A stretch of 64,000 nt of DNA from an uncultured Pelagibacteraceae bacterium (GTDB lineage Bacteria > Pseudomonadota > Alphaproteobacteria > Pelagibacterales > Pelagibacteraceae). This document shows, in pieces, positions 41,083 through 51,634 of the stretch (positions are counted from its first letter, which is position 1; each line of letters starts with the position of its first letter). The DNA lies in the NCBI GenBank assembly GCA_902614975.1, contig CACMND010000007.1:1-64000 (forward strand). Direction: 5' to 3'. Below the pieces are notes generated by a model, which was given only the letters and a program-made list of their open reading frames with translations, was not told the origin of the DNA and did not search any database. Both the position numbers and the translations under genes were made by a program.

Positions 41083-42231
41083 ATGTTTTGGGCAGAGTTG
41101 ATACTTATAGTTATAATAATCATTTTATTATATTTTTTATTTAAAAAAAATATTAAGCCAGAAAACACAGCACCAGTTGTAAACAAGACTAATAAGGATG
41201 ATTTAGGAAAAAGAGTAATTATTGAAGAATTAGAAGATCAATTCTTTGCTTTAGATAAATATAATTTAATCAAATATCTAAACAAAAGTGCAAAACAACG
41301 TTTTGGAGAAAACTTAATTGATAAAAATATTTCAAGTGTAATAAGAGATACAAAATTATTAGAAACGATTGAAGAGGCTATCAAAGATCAAACTACAAAA
41401 AATGTCAATGTAGAAATAAATTTACCATCTTATCAACTTTACAAAATCTATGTTATTCCTGGTCCAACCTATTTGTTTCCAGAAATAAACTCTGTCGTAT
41501 TGTTTCTAAAAGATTTTACAGAAATAACAAAAGCACAAAAACTAAAAACTGATTTTGTTGCAAATGTGAGTCATGAATTAAGAACACCTTTAGTTTCGAT
41601 TAAAGGTTCTTTAGAAACTATTCTTGGACCAGCTTCAAAAGACCAAGAGGCGCAAAAAAAATTTATGTCTATCATGTCTGATCAAGTATTAAGAATGGAA
41701 AACCTAATCAATGATTTATTGATTTTAAGTAGAATAGAATTGGAAGAACATATCAAGCCTAATAAAATTGTGAGCTTAAATGATCTTTTTACAAATATTA
41801 AAAGTAACTTTGAATTAATTCTTAAAAAAAAGAAAATCAATTTACATATTGAACTTATGGAACCAACCTTAGTTTTTGGTGATAATGATAAATTGTTAAC
41901 TGTATTTTCAAATTTAATTGATAATTCAATTAAATATTCACAAGATGGAAAAAATATATACGTAAAAAGTCAAAATAGTGAAGGTAAATTAATTGATAAA
42001 AATATTGCCATTAGCATTAAAGATGAAGGTGTCGGAATACCTCACCAGCTAATTCCAAGAATAACTGAGAGATTTTTTAGAGTAGATACAGAAAAAAGTA
42101 AAAAGGTTGGTGGTACAGGTTTAGGTTTAGCTATAATGAAACATATTATATCTCAACACAGAGGTGACTATGAGATTCTCAGTAAAGTTAATGAAGGTAC
42201 TGAAATTAAGATATATCTTCCAACAAAATAA
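41083..42231 (+). CDS. phoR: Phosphate regulon sensor histidine kinase PhoR
   Basis: N-terminal TM, PAS-like region, SHELRTPLVSIKGSLETI H-box; pst/pho neighbourhood. Confidence 0.9.
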   Translation: MFWAELILIVIIIILLYFLFKKNIKPENTAPVVNKTNKDDLGKRVIIEELEDQFFALDKYNLIKYLNKSAKQRFGENLIDKNISSVIRDTKLLETIEEAIKDQTTKNVNVEINLPSYQLYKIYVIPGPTYLFPEINSVVLFLKDFTEITKAQKLKTDFVANVSHELRTPLVSIKGSLETILGPASKDQEAQKKFMSIMSDQVLRMENLINDLLILSRIELEEHIKPNKIVSLNDLFTNIKSNFELILKKKKINLHIELMEPTLVFGDNDKLLTVFSNLIDNSIKYSQDGKNIYVKSQNSEGKLIDKNIAISIKDEGVGIPHQLIPRITERFFRVDTEKSKKVGGTGLGLAIMKHIISQHRGDYEILSKVNEGTEIKIYLPTK

Positions 42232-42325
42232 TTAATTTAAAAAATTGTTTAAAATTAACTCTTATTCAACCAAGATTTAACAAATCTTTTGTTGATTCGT
42301 ATCTTAGTTTATTTAAAATTAGTTT

Positions 42326-42934
42326 ATGATTAAAATATTACATAGTATTTTAATTATTATTTTTTTTTTAATGTCGATCATTACTAAAAGTAATGCATCT
42401 GATATTTCTACAATTTTAAGAAACCAGCAATTAACTGTTTTTGATATTGGTATCTTTAGATTACAGGAAGACTTAAAAAGTGCATATCCTGAAATAAAAA
42501 AACATAAAGATGTACCATACGAAGATATATATATAGATGTTCTCAGTTCCTATTGGAGAAATACAGTAGATTTAATTGTTTCAATTCCAGTAAATGAAAA
42601 TTTAAAAAAAGAGAACTACATGTCAGATTCATTGAGATGTCGAAACATATTTAATTCTGTTAGAGATCATTTACTGAGAAATGAAAATATGAGTAATTAT
42701 AGGTTTACTATGGCGACAAGCTATTTAACATCTATTTTTTCTACTCCTACTAGTTGGCCAAAATGGCGTTATGACCAAAGTGTTCTTGAGGAATTAGTTA
42801 ATTTGGTAAAACTGGAAGTTGTCTTAAGACCAACCCCAGATCTTGCTTTTAAGGATAACGTAAATCCAGTTTCATGCAAAGGTGGTCTAGAAACTGAAAA
42901 TAGTGAGATTATTGTCTCAATGAAATACAACTAA
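42326..42934 (+). CDS. Exported protein of unknown function in pho cluster
   Basis: N-terminal signal peptide-like segment (MIKILHSILIIIFFLMSIITKSNAS), located between phoR and pstS. Confidence 0.75.
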   Translation: MIKILHSILIIIFFLMSIITKSNASDISTILRNQQLTVFDIGIFRLQEDLKSAYPEIKKHKDVPYEDIYIDVLSSYWRNTVDLIVSIPVNENLKKENYMSDSLRCRNIFNSVRDHLLRNENMSNYRFTMATSYLTSIFSTPTSWPKWRYDQSVLEELVNLVKLEVVLRPTPDLAFKDNVNPVSCKGGLETENSEIIVSMKYN

Positions 42935-42955
42935 AAAGTTAGGTTTTTAACAAAA

Positions 42956-42973
42956 CTGTAATAATTCTGTAAT
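42956..42973 (+). promoter_or_regulatory. Pho box upstream of pstS: CTGTAAT-AATT-CTGTAAT
   Basis: Perfect 7-bp direct repeat with 4-bp spacer, 70 bp before pstS. Confidence 0.85.
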
Positions 42974-43043
42974 ATTAAAGATTCAATAAATTTATACGAG
43001 TCAAGCATCTTTTAATTAATAAATAACGAAAGGATTAAAGATA

Positions 43044-44075
43044 ATGAAAAAACTAACTATAGTGATTGCTTCTTTAGTTGCTCTATCAATAGCAACTGTT
43101 GCTCAAGCAAGAGATCAAATTAAGATAGTTGGTTCGTCTACAGTATTCCCTTACGCGACTGTTGTTGCTGAAAGATTTGGTGGTTCAGGATTCAAAACTC
43201 CTGTAATCGAGTCGACTGGTACTGGTGGAGGAGCTAAACTATTCTGTGCTGGTGTTGGTGAGCAACATCCAGATATTACAAATGCATCAAGAGCTATGAA
43301 AGACAAAGAGAAAGCCCTATGTAAGAAAAATGGTGTAAATGATATTGTTGAGATCGTAATTGGTAACGATGGTATTACATTAGCTTACAGCAAAGATGCA
43401 AAACCAGTAAACTTTACTAAAGAACAATTATATTTAGCATTAGCTGCTCATACAGTAGTTGATGGTAAGTTAGTTCCAAATATTTATAAAACTTGGGACC
43501 AAATTGACCCTAGCTTACCAAAACAAAAAATTTCAGTAATGATCCCACCAGGAACATCAGGAACTAGAGATGCTTGGAATTCTTTAGTAATGAAAAAAGG
43601 TATGACTAAAGAAGCTAAAGCTCTTTATAAAGCAGGTTTTGAAGCTGGAAATAAAAAATACAAAAAACCACAAAAACTTTACAGAGAAGATGGAGCTGCT
43701 ATTGAAGTAGGAGAAAACGATAGTTTAATCATCCAAAAGTTAACTCAAGATAAAGATATGTTTGGTTTCTTTGGTTTCAGCTATTTCTTAGCTGCTAAAG
43801 ATAAATTACAAGCTGCTAGCATAGATGGTGGACAACCTTCTCTAGCGAGTATTCAAGATTATAGTTATGCAGTTGCAAGACCATTATTTTTCTATGTGAA
43901 AAAAGCTCACGTTGGAGTAATCCCAGGATTACATGAGTTTGTGAAAGAATTCACAACTAAGAAAGCTATTGGAAAAGGTGGTTACTTAGCAGATATTGGT
44001 TTAGTTCCATTAGACTCTAAGTTGTATAAAACAACTAGAACTAATGCTACGAAGCTAGTTGCTATGGGTAATTAA
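43044..44075 (+). CDS. pstS: Phosphate ABC transporter substrate-binding protein PstS
   Basis: Signal peptide; IKIVGSSTVFPYATVVAERFG, GTGGGAKLF, PPGTSGTRDAW. Confidence 0.96.
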   Translation: MKKLTIVIASLVALSIATVAQARDQIKIVGSSTVFPYATVVAERFGGSGFKTPVIESTGTGGGAKLFCAGVGEQHPDITNASRAMKDKEKALCKKNGVNDIVEIVIGNDGITLAYSKDAKPVNFTKEQLYLALAAHTVVDGKLVPNIYKTWDQIDPSLPKQKISVMIPPGTSGTRDAWNSLVMKKGMTKEAKALYKAGFEAGNKKYKKPQKLYREDGAAIEVGENDSLIIQKLTQDKDMFGFFGFSYFLAAKDKLQAASIDGGQPSLASIQDYSYAVARPLFFYVKKAHVGVIPGLHEFVKEFTTKKAIGKGGYLADIGLVPLDSKLYKTTRTNATKLVAMGN

Positions 44076-44105
44076 TTATTACTCTGTTAACAAATAATTA
44101 AAAAA

Positions 44106-44131
44106 GGGGTCTTTTGAGACCCCTTTTTTTT
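44106..44131 (+). terminator. Rho-independent terminator between pstS and pstC
   Basis: GGGGTCT-TTTG-AGACCCC then T8. Confidence 0.92.
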
Positions 44132-44166
44132 GAAATAAGAGTAAAGTCCTCAATAAAGGAGATTCT

Positions 44167-45552
44167 TTGAACTTAATATTGTTTACATTTATTGTTCTTC
44201 TGGGTTTCACAAGTTATTATTTTGGACGTAGAAAAGCATATACAATTCAATCTACAAATAAAAGATTAACTGCATTACCACAATTTTATGGTTATTATCT
44301 TGCAATTTGGTGTGCAATACCAGCTTTTATAATTTTTTCTTTATGGGCAATTTTTGAGCCCACAATTGTAAAATTATTAATCTTAAGTGATTATTCAAAT
44401 CAAGGCTATCTTGATGATGAATTAAATTTAATTTACGAAAAAACAAAAGCATTGTCTCGAGGACAATTTACCGGAGAAATTACACCTTTTATTGAGGCTT
44501 CAGCTGAAAAATATTTAAGTCTTCGATCAATAGCTCAAAGTTCAAAAGCTGTTATACTATTATCTATAATTATTGCCTCTGTTGCTTACGCTTATAAAAA
44601 AATTTCATCTAATTCTAGAACAAGAGAACCAGTTGAAAAATTTTTGAAAGCAGTTTTATTTACAGCTTCTTTAGCTGCAATATTAACTACTGTTGGAATA
44701 GTATTTTCACTTATATTTCAAACTATAGATTTTTTTAAAGTAATTCCATTATTTGATTTTGTCTTTGGAACTCATTGGTATCCTGCAAAAGCTTTTGTTA
44801 GAGATTCTTCAGAGGCTTTAGATCCGACAATGTACTCCGATACTTTTGGAGCAGTCCCTATTTTTGCTGGTACTTTTTTTATTGCTTTCATAGCTATGTG
44901 TGTTGCTATTCCTATTGGACTAATGAGTGGAATTTATTTGGCTGAGTATGCATCAGTTAAAGTTAGACAATACGCAAAACCTTTAATTGAAATTTTAGCT
45001 GGTATACCAACAGTTGTTTATGGATTTTTTGCTGCTCTAACAGTTGGACCTTTTTTAAAGGAAATAGGTAATAGCATGGGTTTAGACGTTTCAGCTGAAA
45101 GCGCTTTAGCGGCAGGCGGAGTAATGGGCATTATGATTATACCATTCATTTCAAGTTTAAGTGACGATGTGATTACAAGTGTACCTCAAAGTTTAAGAGA
45201 TGGAAGTTATGCCATGGGAGCAACCAAATCAGAAACAATAAAAAAAGTTATTTTTCCTGCAGCATTGCCTGGTATAGTTGGATCTATTTTGCTTGGTGTT
45301 TCAAGAGCAATTGGAGAAACAATGATAGTTGTTATGGCCTCTGGTTTAGCTGCTAATTTAACTTTAAATCCATTAGAATCTACTTCAACAATTACAGCGC
45401 AAATTGTTGTAATATTAATTGGAGATCAAGCTTTTGGCGACCCAAAAACGCAAGCTGCATTTGCTTTAGGTATGTCATTATTTTTAGTAACGCTCTGTTT
45501 GAATATTGTGGCCTTAAGAGTAGTTAAAAAATATAGAGAAAAATATGAATAA
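44167..45552 (+). CDS. pstC: Phosphate ABC transporter permease PstC
   Basis: Permease motif GATKSETIKKVIFPAALPGIVGSILLGVSRAIGETM. Confidence 0.94.
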   Translation: MNLILFTFIVLLGFTSYYFGRRKAYTIQSTNKRLTALPQFYGYYLAIWCAIPAFIIFSLWAIFEPTIVKLLILSDYSNQGYLDDELNLIYEKTKALSRGQFTGEITPFIEASAEKYLSLRSIAQSSKAVILLSIIIASVAYAYKKISSNSRTREPVEKFLKAVLFTASLAAILTTVGIVFSLIFQTIDFFKVIPLFDFVFGTHWYPAKAFVRDSSEALDPTMYSDTFGAVPIFAGTFFIAFIAMCVAIPIGLMSGIYLAEYASVKVRQYAKPLIEILAGIPTVVYGFFAALTVGPFLKEIGNSMGLDVSAESALAAGGVMGIMIIPFISSLSDDVITSVPQSLRDGSYAMGATKSETIKKVIFPAALPGIVGSILLGVSRAIGETMIVVMASGLAANLTLNPLESTSTITAQIVVILIGDQAFGDPKTQAAFALGMSLFLVTLCLNIVALRVVKKYREKYE

Positions 45553-46813
45553 AAATAAAGAACAATTATTAAATAAAAGATATAAAGCTGAAAAGAGATT
45601 TCGATTATACGGTCAAAGTGCAATTTTTATGGCACTTTTATTTTTAACAATCTTTATTTTTAAAATTTTTTCGACAGGCTATTCAGCCTTTCAAAAAACT
45701 TGGCTTATTGTTCCAGTTACTTTTGATGCTGAATTAATGATGTTAGAGCAAAATCCTTCTAAAGAGGATTTAAAAGATGCTGATTATTACGATATAGCAT
45801 TAAAATCAATGGCTGATTTGGATCCAAATGCTAATGAGGATCAAGAAAATGAGCTGAAGAGAATGGTCTCTTACTTTTTCGAAAGAGAGATTAAAAGGGA
45901 ACTTTTAAACGACCCTTCATTAATTGGAAAAACTAAAGATGTTTATTTAACTGCCTCAGATGATTTAGATCAAGTATTTAAAGGCAATTATCCAAGAGAT
46001 TTACCTGAAGATCAAAGAAGAGTTACGGATTATCAATTAAAGATTTTTGATCAACTTGTAGAACTAGGAAAAGTTGAAAGTAAATTCAATTTAAGTTTTT
46101 TTACATATCCTGATTCAAGAGAAGCTGAATTAGCTGGTATAGCAAGTTCATTTATGGGATCAATATTTTCTATACTTGTTTGTTTAATGATAGCTTTTCC
46201 TGTAGCAGTTCTAGCAGCTATTTATTTAGAGGAATTTGCTCCTAAAAACAGATTTACTGATTTTATTGAGGTAAATATAAATAATTTAGCAGCAGTACCT
46301 TCAATTGTTTTTGGTCTTTTAGGACTGGGTATTTTACTTGCTGTATTTCAATTACCTAGGTCAACACCTCTAGTCGGTGGAATAACTTTATCGTTGATGA
46401 CTTTACCAACAATTATTATTGCTTGTAGAGCATCTTTAAAAGCAGTTCCTCCAAGTATAAGAGAGGCAGCACTTGCAATGGGTGCTAGTAAAATGCAAAC
46501 TACAATGCATCATACAGTTCCGTTATCTATGCCAGGGACTTTATCCGGTACAATAATTGGTTTGGCCCAAGCTTTAGGCGAAACCGCACCTTTGATATTG
46601 ATTGGCATGGTGGCTTTTGTAAATACAATACCAGGATCTCCTTTAGATCCAGCTGCAAGTTTGCCAGTGCAAATTTATATTTGGGCAGAGAGCGCTGAAA
46701 GAGGTTTTGTCGAGAAAGTTTCTGCCTGTATTATGGTTCTATTAGGATTTTTAATTATAATGAACTTATTTGCACAAATAATTAGACATAAATTTGAAAA
46801 AAAATGGAGTTAA
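45545..46813 (+). CDS. pstA: Phosphate ABC transporter permease PstA
   Basis: [39 protein letters not shown]. Confidence 0.94.
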   Translation: MNKNKEQLLNKRYKAEKRFRLYGQSAIFMALLFLTIFIFKIFSTGYSAFQKTWLIVPVTFDAELMMLEQNPSKEDLKDADYYDIALKSMADLDPNANEDQENELKRMVSYFFEREIKRELLNDPSLIGKTKDVYLTASDDLDQVFKGNYPRDLPEDQRRVTDYQLKIFDQLVELGKVESKFNLSFFTYPDSREAELAGIASSFMGSIFSILVCLMIAFPVAVLAAIYLEEFAPKNRFTDFIEVNINNLAAVPSIVFGLLGLGILLAVFQLPRSTPLVGGITLSLMTLPTIIIACRASLKAVPPSIREAALAMGASKMQTTMHHTVPLSMPGTLSGTIIGLAQALGETAPLILIGMVAFVNTIPGSPLDPAASLPVQIYIWAESAERGFVEKVSACIMVLLGFLIIMNLFAQIIRHKFEKKWS

Positions 46814-46814
46814 G

Positions 46815-47570
46815 ATGATAAAGATAAATTCAAAAAATGTAGATGTTTTCTATGGAAAAAAACAAGCTCTATTCAATATAAATTTAGATATTGAAGAAAA
46901 TCAAGTTACAGCACTGATTGGGCCTTCAGGTTGTGGTAAATCTACTTTTTTAAGATGTCTAAACCGAATGAATGACGTAATTGATATATGTAGAGTAAAA
47001 GGGCAGATTATAATTAATGATTTTGATATCAATGATAAAAGTTGTGATGTTGTTAGATTAAGAGAAAAAATTGGTATGGTTTTTCAAAAACCAAATCCTT
47101 TTCCTAAAACTATTTATGAAAATATTTCTTATGGTCCAACAATTCATGGTATGGCTCAATCAAAGAATGAAATGGATGAAATAGTTGAAACTAGCTTAAA
47201 AAAGGCAGCATTATGGGAAGAGGTGAAAGATAGACTTCATGAACCAGGTACTGGTTTGTCTGGTGGTCAACAACAAAGATTATGTATAGCAAGGGCAATT
47301 TCAGTTAAACCTGAAGTTATTCTAATGGACGAGCCTTGTTCTGCTTTAGATCCTATTGCTACAGCTCAAATAGAAGAACTAATTGATGAGTTAAAAAAAG
47401 ACCATACTATTATAATAGTCACTCACTCAATGGCACAAGCTGCAAGAGTTTCTCAAAATACAGGTTTTTTTCACCTTGGAGAATTGATAGAACATGGTTC
47501 TACTGATAAAATATTTAAGAATCCAGAAAACAAAAAAACTCAGGATTATATCACAGGGAGGTTTGGATAA
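46815..47570 (+). CDS. pstB: Phosphate ABC transporter ATPase PstB
   Basis: [36 protein letters not shown] at 46815 preferred over TTG at 46794. Confidence 0.96.
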   Translation: MIKINSKNVDVFYGKKQALFNINLDIEENQVTALIGPSGCGKSTFLRCLNRMNDVIDICRVKGQIIINDFDINDKSCDVVRLREKIGMVFQKPNPFPKTIYENISYGPTIHGMAQSKNEMDEIVETSLKKAALWEEVKDRLHEPGTGLSGGQQQRLCIARAISVKPEVILMDEPCSALDPIATAQIEELIDELKKDHTIIIVTHSMAQAARVSQNTGFFHLGELIEHGSTDKIFKNPENKKTQDYITGRFG

Positions 47571-48277
47571 TGACCGAAGCACCACATACAGTAAAGTCTT
47601 ACGAAGAAGAACTTAAAAATTTAAATAGCAATATAATTAAAATGGGTGGATTTTGTGAAGAAGCTTTGGGTAAAGCTATTCAAGCAATTACTACAAGAAA
47701 TAGTGATAATGCTGAGGCAGTAATTAAAGATGATGAAAAAATTGATAAATTTGAGACTTTAATTGAACAGCAAGTAGTAAATTTAATTGCTTTAAGACAA
47801 CCTATGGCCATAGATCTTAGAGAAACAGTCACTGCTTTAAAGATATCTTCTGACCTTGAGAGAATAGGTGATTTAGCAAAAAATATTTCTAAAAGAACTC
47901 TTTTGTTAAATGAAAATTTACCAAAAAATTTAGTAGATGCTATTATAAGAGTATCTTCGGATGCTCAAAAACAATTGAAATCAATATTAGATGCATATTT
48001 AGAAAGATCTTCGAGTATGGCAATTAATGTATGGGAAAGCGACGAACAAATTGATGATTTAACAAATTTATGCATGCAAGAAGTGATTAGATATTTAAAA
48101 GATAACGAAAATAACTTAAGTGATGGAACCCACTTATTATTTGTAACTAAAAATATAGAGAGAATAGGTGATCATACAACCAACATTGCTGAGCAAGTAT
48201 ATTATTTAGTTAAGGGAGAATATCTAGAGGGTGATCGACCAAAAGGCACAGAACCTATTGTCACTGGAGAAAAGTAA
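47570..48277 (+). CDS. phoU: Phosphate signalling regulator PhoU
   Basis: Two PhoU repeats; SSDLERIGDLAKNI, ERIGDHTTNIAE. Confidence 0.95.
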   Translation: MTEAPHTVKSYEEELKNLNSNIIKMGGFCEEALGKAIQAITTRNSDNAEAVIKDDEKIDKFETLIEQQVVNLIALRQPMAIDLRETVTALKISSDLERIGDLAKNISKRTLLLNENLPKNLVDAIIRVSSDAQKQLKSILDAYLERSSSMAINVWESDEQIDDLTNLCMQEVIRYLKDNENNLSDGTHLLFVTKNIERIGDHTTNIAEQVYYLVKGEYLEGDRPKGTEPIVTGEK

Positions 48278-48280
48278 AAT

Positions 48281-48964
48281 ATGTCGGCTCACATTTTTAT
48301 AGCTGAGGACGAGGCTGCTATAATAACTCTACTAAAGTATAACCTTGAAAAAGAAGGTTACAAAGTAAGTTTCTGTGAAAATGGTGAAGATGCGCTTAAA
48401 CAAATTAAAGATAAGCTTCCTGACTTAATATTAATGGATTGGATGTTGCCCGATTTGTCAGGCGTTGAAATATGTAAAAATTTAAAAAAAGACAAAAAGC
48501 ATAATGACATACCAGTAATAATGTTAACAGCAAAAGGCGAGGAGGAGGACAAATTAAGAGCTTTTGATACAGGTGCAGATGATTATGTAACAAAACCATT
48601 TAGTCAAAAAGAACTTAATGCAAGAATTAAATCTTTACTCAGAAGATCAAAACCACAATCCACCGTTGATGTTGTTGAGTTTACAGATCTAAAAATAGAT
48701 AGAATAACAAAAAGAGTTTATAGAAATAACATTGAAATATCTCTAGGACCTACAGAATTTAAATTATTAGATTTTTTTATCAAAAATCCAAAAAGGGTAT
48801 ATTCAAGAGAACAACTCTTAAACAATGTTTGGGGAGAAAATATTTACGTTGAAACTAGAACTGTCGATGTGCATATCAGAAGATTAAGACAGGCTATTAA
48901 TATAGATAATACTAAGCCTTTAATTAGAACTGTAAGATCAGCAGGTTATTCTTTAGAATCTTGA
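48281..48964 (+). CDS. phoB: Phosphate regulon response regulator PhoB
   Basis: Receiver (LPDLILMDWMLPDLSG) plus winged helix (RTVDVHIRRLRQAI...RTVRSAGYSLE). Confidence 0.95.
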   Translation: MSAHIFIAEDEAAIITLLKYNLEKEGYKVSFCENGEDALKQIKDKLPDLILMDWMLPDLSGVEICKNLKKDKKHNDIPVIMLTAKGEEEDKLRAFDTGADDYVTKPFSQKELNARIKSLLRRSKPQSTVDVVEFTDLKIDRITKRVYRNNIEISLGPTEFKLLDFFIKNPKRVYSREQLLNNVWGENIYVETRTVDVHIRRLRQAINIDNTKPLIRTVRSAGYSLES

Positions 48965-49470
48965 AGGTCTTTAGGTCTAGTAAATTCTTTAATTAAACCA
49001 TTTCCATCTAATTTATTCCATTCATTAAAATCAAAATAAATTTTTGCAAATGCCGATGTCGGAAATTTGTAGTTTAATAATTTAAAATGGTTGTTGTTGT
49101 GATTTTTTATCAGTGATCGTATTAGATTTCTAACAGTAGGTTCATGGTTAATTAAAAGCACTGATTTATATTTTTTTGGTATTTTTTTTATTATATCTAT
49201 AATTTTATCTTCACTTGATAAGTATAATTTTTTTGAAGAAATAATTTTTTTTGGTTTATCTATTTTTTTTAATAAAATTTTTAGGGTTTTCTTTGTTCTT
49301 TTTGATGATGAAAGTAATATGTAATCAAACTTATAATTTTTTTTAACAAAAAATTCACAAATCTTTTTTGCATTTTTCTCGCCACGCTTACTTAATGGTC
49401 TTTCATGATCATCAAGATTTGGGTGGTCCCAGCTAGATTTTGCATGACGCATAACGTATAATTTAAGCAT
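48946..49470 (-). CDS. sixA: SixA-like histidine phosphatase
   Basis: LYVMRHAKSSW RHG motif; start at 49470. Confidence 0.88.
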   Translation of the reverse strand: MLKLYVMRHAKSSWDHPNLDDHERPLSKRGEKNAKKICEFFVKKNYKFDYILLSSSKRTKKTLKILLKKIDKPKKIISSKKLYLSSEDKIIDIIKKIPKKYKSVLLINHEPTVRNLIRSLIKNHNNNHFKLLNYKFPTSAFAKIYFDFNEWNKLDGNGLIKEFTRPKDLQDSKE

Positions 49471-49483
49471 AAATTTTAAATAT

Positions 49484-51634
49484 ATGACTGCATTAAAAAA
49501 ACAAGATAAAGAAACACTAAAATCTAAATACATAAATAGAGAGCTGTCTTGGCTAAAATTCAACGACAGAGTTCTTCTTGAGGCCCAAAATTTTGAAAAT
49601 CCTCTTTATGAAAGAATTAAATTTTTATCTATAGCTGGATCAAATTTAGATGAATTTTTCATGGTTCGTGTTGCAGGTTTATATAGTCAAATCAAACAAG
49701 ATGTAGATTCACTTAGTTCTGATGGTCTTACTCCTGATGAACAAATGAGTGAAGTTATTTTGGAAACAAATAATCTTCTTAATAAACAAAATAAAATATT
49801 TAGAGATTTAATTCTTCAATTAAAAAAAGCAAATATAAGTATAGTTAAACCTGAAAATTTAAGTAAAACTGAACAAAAAAGATTATTTAAAATTTTTAAT
49901 GAAGAAATTTACCCTCTGCTAACCCCATCAGCAATAGACCCAGCTCATCCCTTTCCATTTATTGCAAATCAAGGAAGAGCATTAGTTATGAGATTAAATA
50001 AGAAAAATAAAAAAAGGACTTTAAATGCAATAATAGTAATTCCAAAAGCTTTATCAAGATTTATTGAAATAGATGGAAATAAAAGTTTTAAAAAATTTTT
50101 AATTATAGATGATGTTATAAGTTTTTTTGCCTCTGAAATATTTCCTGATCATGATTTAGATAAAAAAATGTTATTTAGAGTTATAAGAGATAGTGATGTA
50201 GAAATTCAAGAGGAGGCCGAAGATTTAGTAAGATCTTTTGAATTGGCTTTAAAAAGAAGAAGAACAGGTGACATAGTACGTTTAGAAATTTTAAAAAATA
50301 GTAATAATGACTTAATTAAGTTTATAACCAATAAGTTAAACGTAAAATCTGAATACATCTATGAAATTGAAGGCATTGTTGGAATTCAAGATATAGACCA
50401 AGTTTGTAAAATTAAAAATTCTAAATTAAGATTTAAAAATTTTAATCCCAGGGAGGTTGAGAGATTAAAGGAGTTTAATAATAATTTTTTTGATACTATA
50501 AAAAAAAAAGATTTAATAGTTCATCACCCTTTTGAAACATTTGATGCTGTCGTTGAGTTTTTAAATCAAGCTGCATATGATAAAAAAGTTATAGCAATTA
50601 AACAAACTCTATACAGAACAACGCTAGATTCTCCAATTGTTAAAGCCTTAATAACAGCAGCTGAAAATGGAAAGACAGTAACCGCTTTAATAGAGATCAA
50701 AGCAAGATTTGATGAAGAAGCAAACATTCAACTTTCAAGAAGTTTAGAAAATGCAGGAATTCAAATAGTTTATGGTTTTGCAAAATATAAAACACATGCA
50801 AAATCATCTTTAATATTAAGAAAAGAGCAGGGAAAAATTCAAACTTATATACATCTGGGAACTGGTAATTATCACCCAGTTAATGCAAAAATTTATACTG
50901 ACTTATCTTTATTTAGCTCTGATAAAAAAATAGCAACTGATGTGGAAAAATTTTTTAATTATGTAACTGGTTATTCAAAACCACGAAATCTTAGTAAAAT
51001 ATCTATATCACCAATTAATCTTAGGGAAACCTTGAACAAATGTATTGCTAACGAAATAACAAATGTCAAAAAAGGTAAAAAAGGTGAAATATGGGCCAAA
51101 ATGAATTCCTTGGTAGATCCAGCGATAATTGATAAATTTTACGAAGCTTCAAATGCTGGAGTAAAGATATTTTTATTTGTAAGAGGTGTTTGTTGTTTAA
51201 GACCTGGAGTTAAAGATAAATCTGAAAATATAATAGTTAAAAGCATGATTGGAAGATTTTTGGAACACTCAAGAATTTATTGTTTTGCAAATGGAAAAAC
51301 AATGCCTAGTAGAGATGCAAAAGTTTTTATTTCATCAGCAGATTTAATGCCAAGAAATTTAAATCGAAGAGTAGAACTTCTAGTTCCAATTGAAAACCAA
51401 ACAGTCCACGAACAAGTTCTTGATCAAATTATGTTAGCTAATTATTTAGATAAAAAACAAAGTTGGGAACTTGATGCTAGTGGAAATTATAAAAAAATTA
51501 AATATAGTGAAAATGATTCTTTTTCAGCCCATGATTATTTTATGAATAATCCTAGTTTATCTGGAAGAGGTAAAGCTAAATTAAAAATGAAACCGAAAAA
51601 ATTAAACTTAAGACTTATTAAAAGTGGAAATTAA
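49484..51634 (+). CDS. ppk: Polyphosphate kinase 1
   Basis: YINRELSWLKFNDRVL, HPFETFDAVVEFL, YRTTLDSPIVKALI. Confidence 0.96.
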   Translation: MTALKKQDKETLKSKYINRELSWLKFNDRVLLEAQNFENPLYERIKFLSIAGSNLDEFFMVRVAGLYSQIKQDVDSLSSDGLTPDEQMSEVILETNNLLNKQNKIFRDLILQLKKANISIVKPENLSKTEQKRLFKIFNEEIYPLLTPSAIDPAHPFPFIANQGRALVMRLNKKNKKRTLNAIIVIPKALSRFIEIDGNKSFKKFLIIDDVISFFASEIFPDHDLDKKMLFRVIRDSDVEIQEEAEDLVRSFELALKRRRTGDIVRLEILKNSNNDLIKFITNKLNVKSEYIYEIEGIVGIQDIDQVCKIKNSKLRFKNFNPREVERLKEFNNNFFDTIKKKDLIVHHPFETFDAVVEFLNQAAYDKKVIAIKQTLYRTTLDSPIVKALITAAENGKTVTALIEIKARFDEEANIQLSRSLENAGIQIVYGFAKYKTHAKSSLILRKEQGKIQTYIHLGTGNYHPVNAKIYTDLSLFSSDKKIATDVEKFFNYVTGYSKPRNLSKISISPINLRETLNKCIANEITNVKKGKKGEIWAKMNSLVDPAIIDKFYEASNAGVKIFLFVRGVCCLRPGVKDKSENIIVKSMIGRFLEHSRIYCFANGKTMPSRDAKVFISSADLMPRNLNRRVELLVPIENQTVHEQVLDQIMLANYLDKKQSWELDASGNYKKIKYSENDSFSAHDYFMNNPSLSGRGKAKLKMKPKKLNLRLIKSGN

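Noticed and set aside
49471-49563. N-terminal extension of the sixA ORF
   Set aside because: Overlaps ppk coding sequence antisense; the conserved RHG N-terminus begins at 49470
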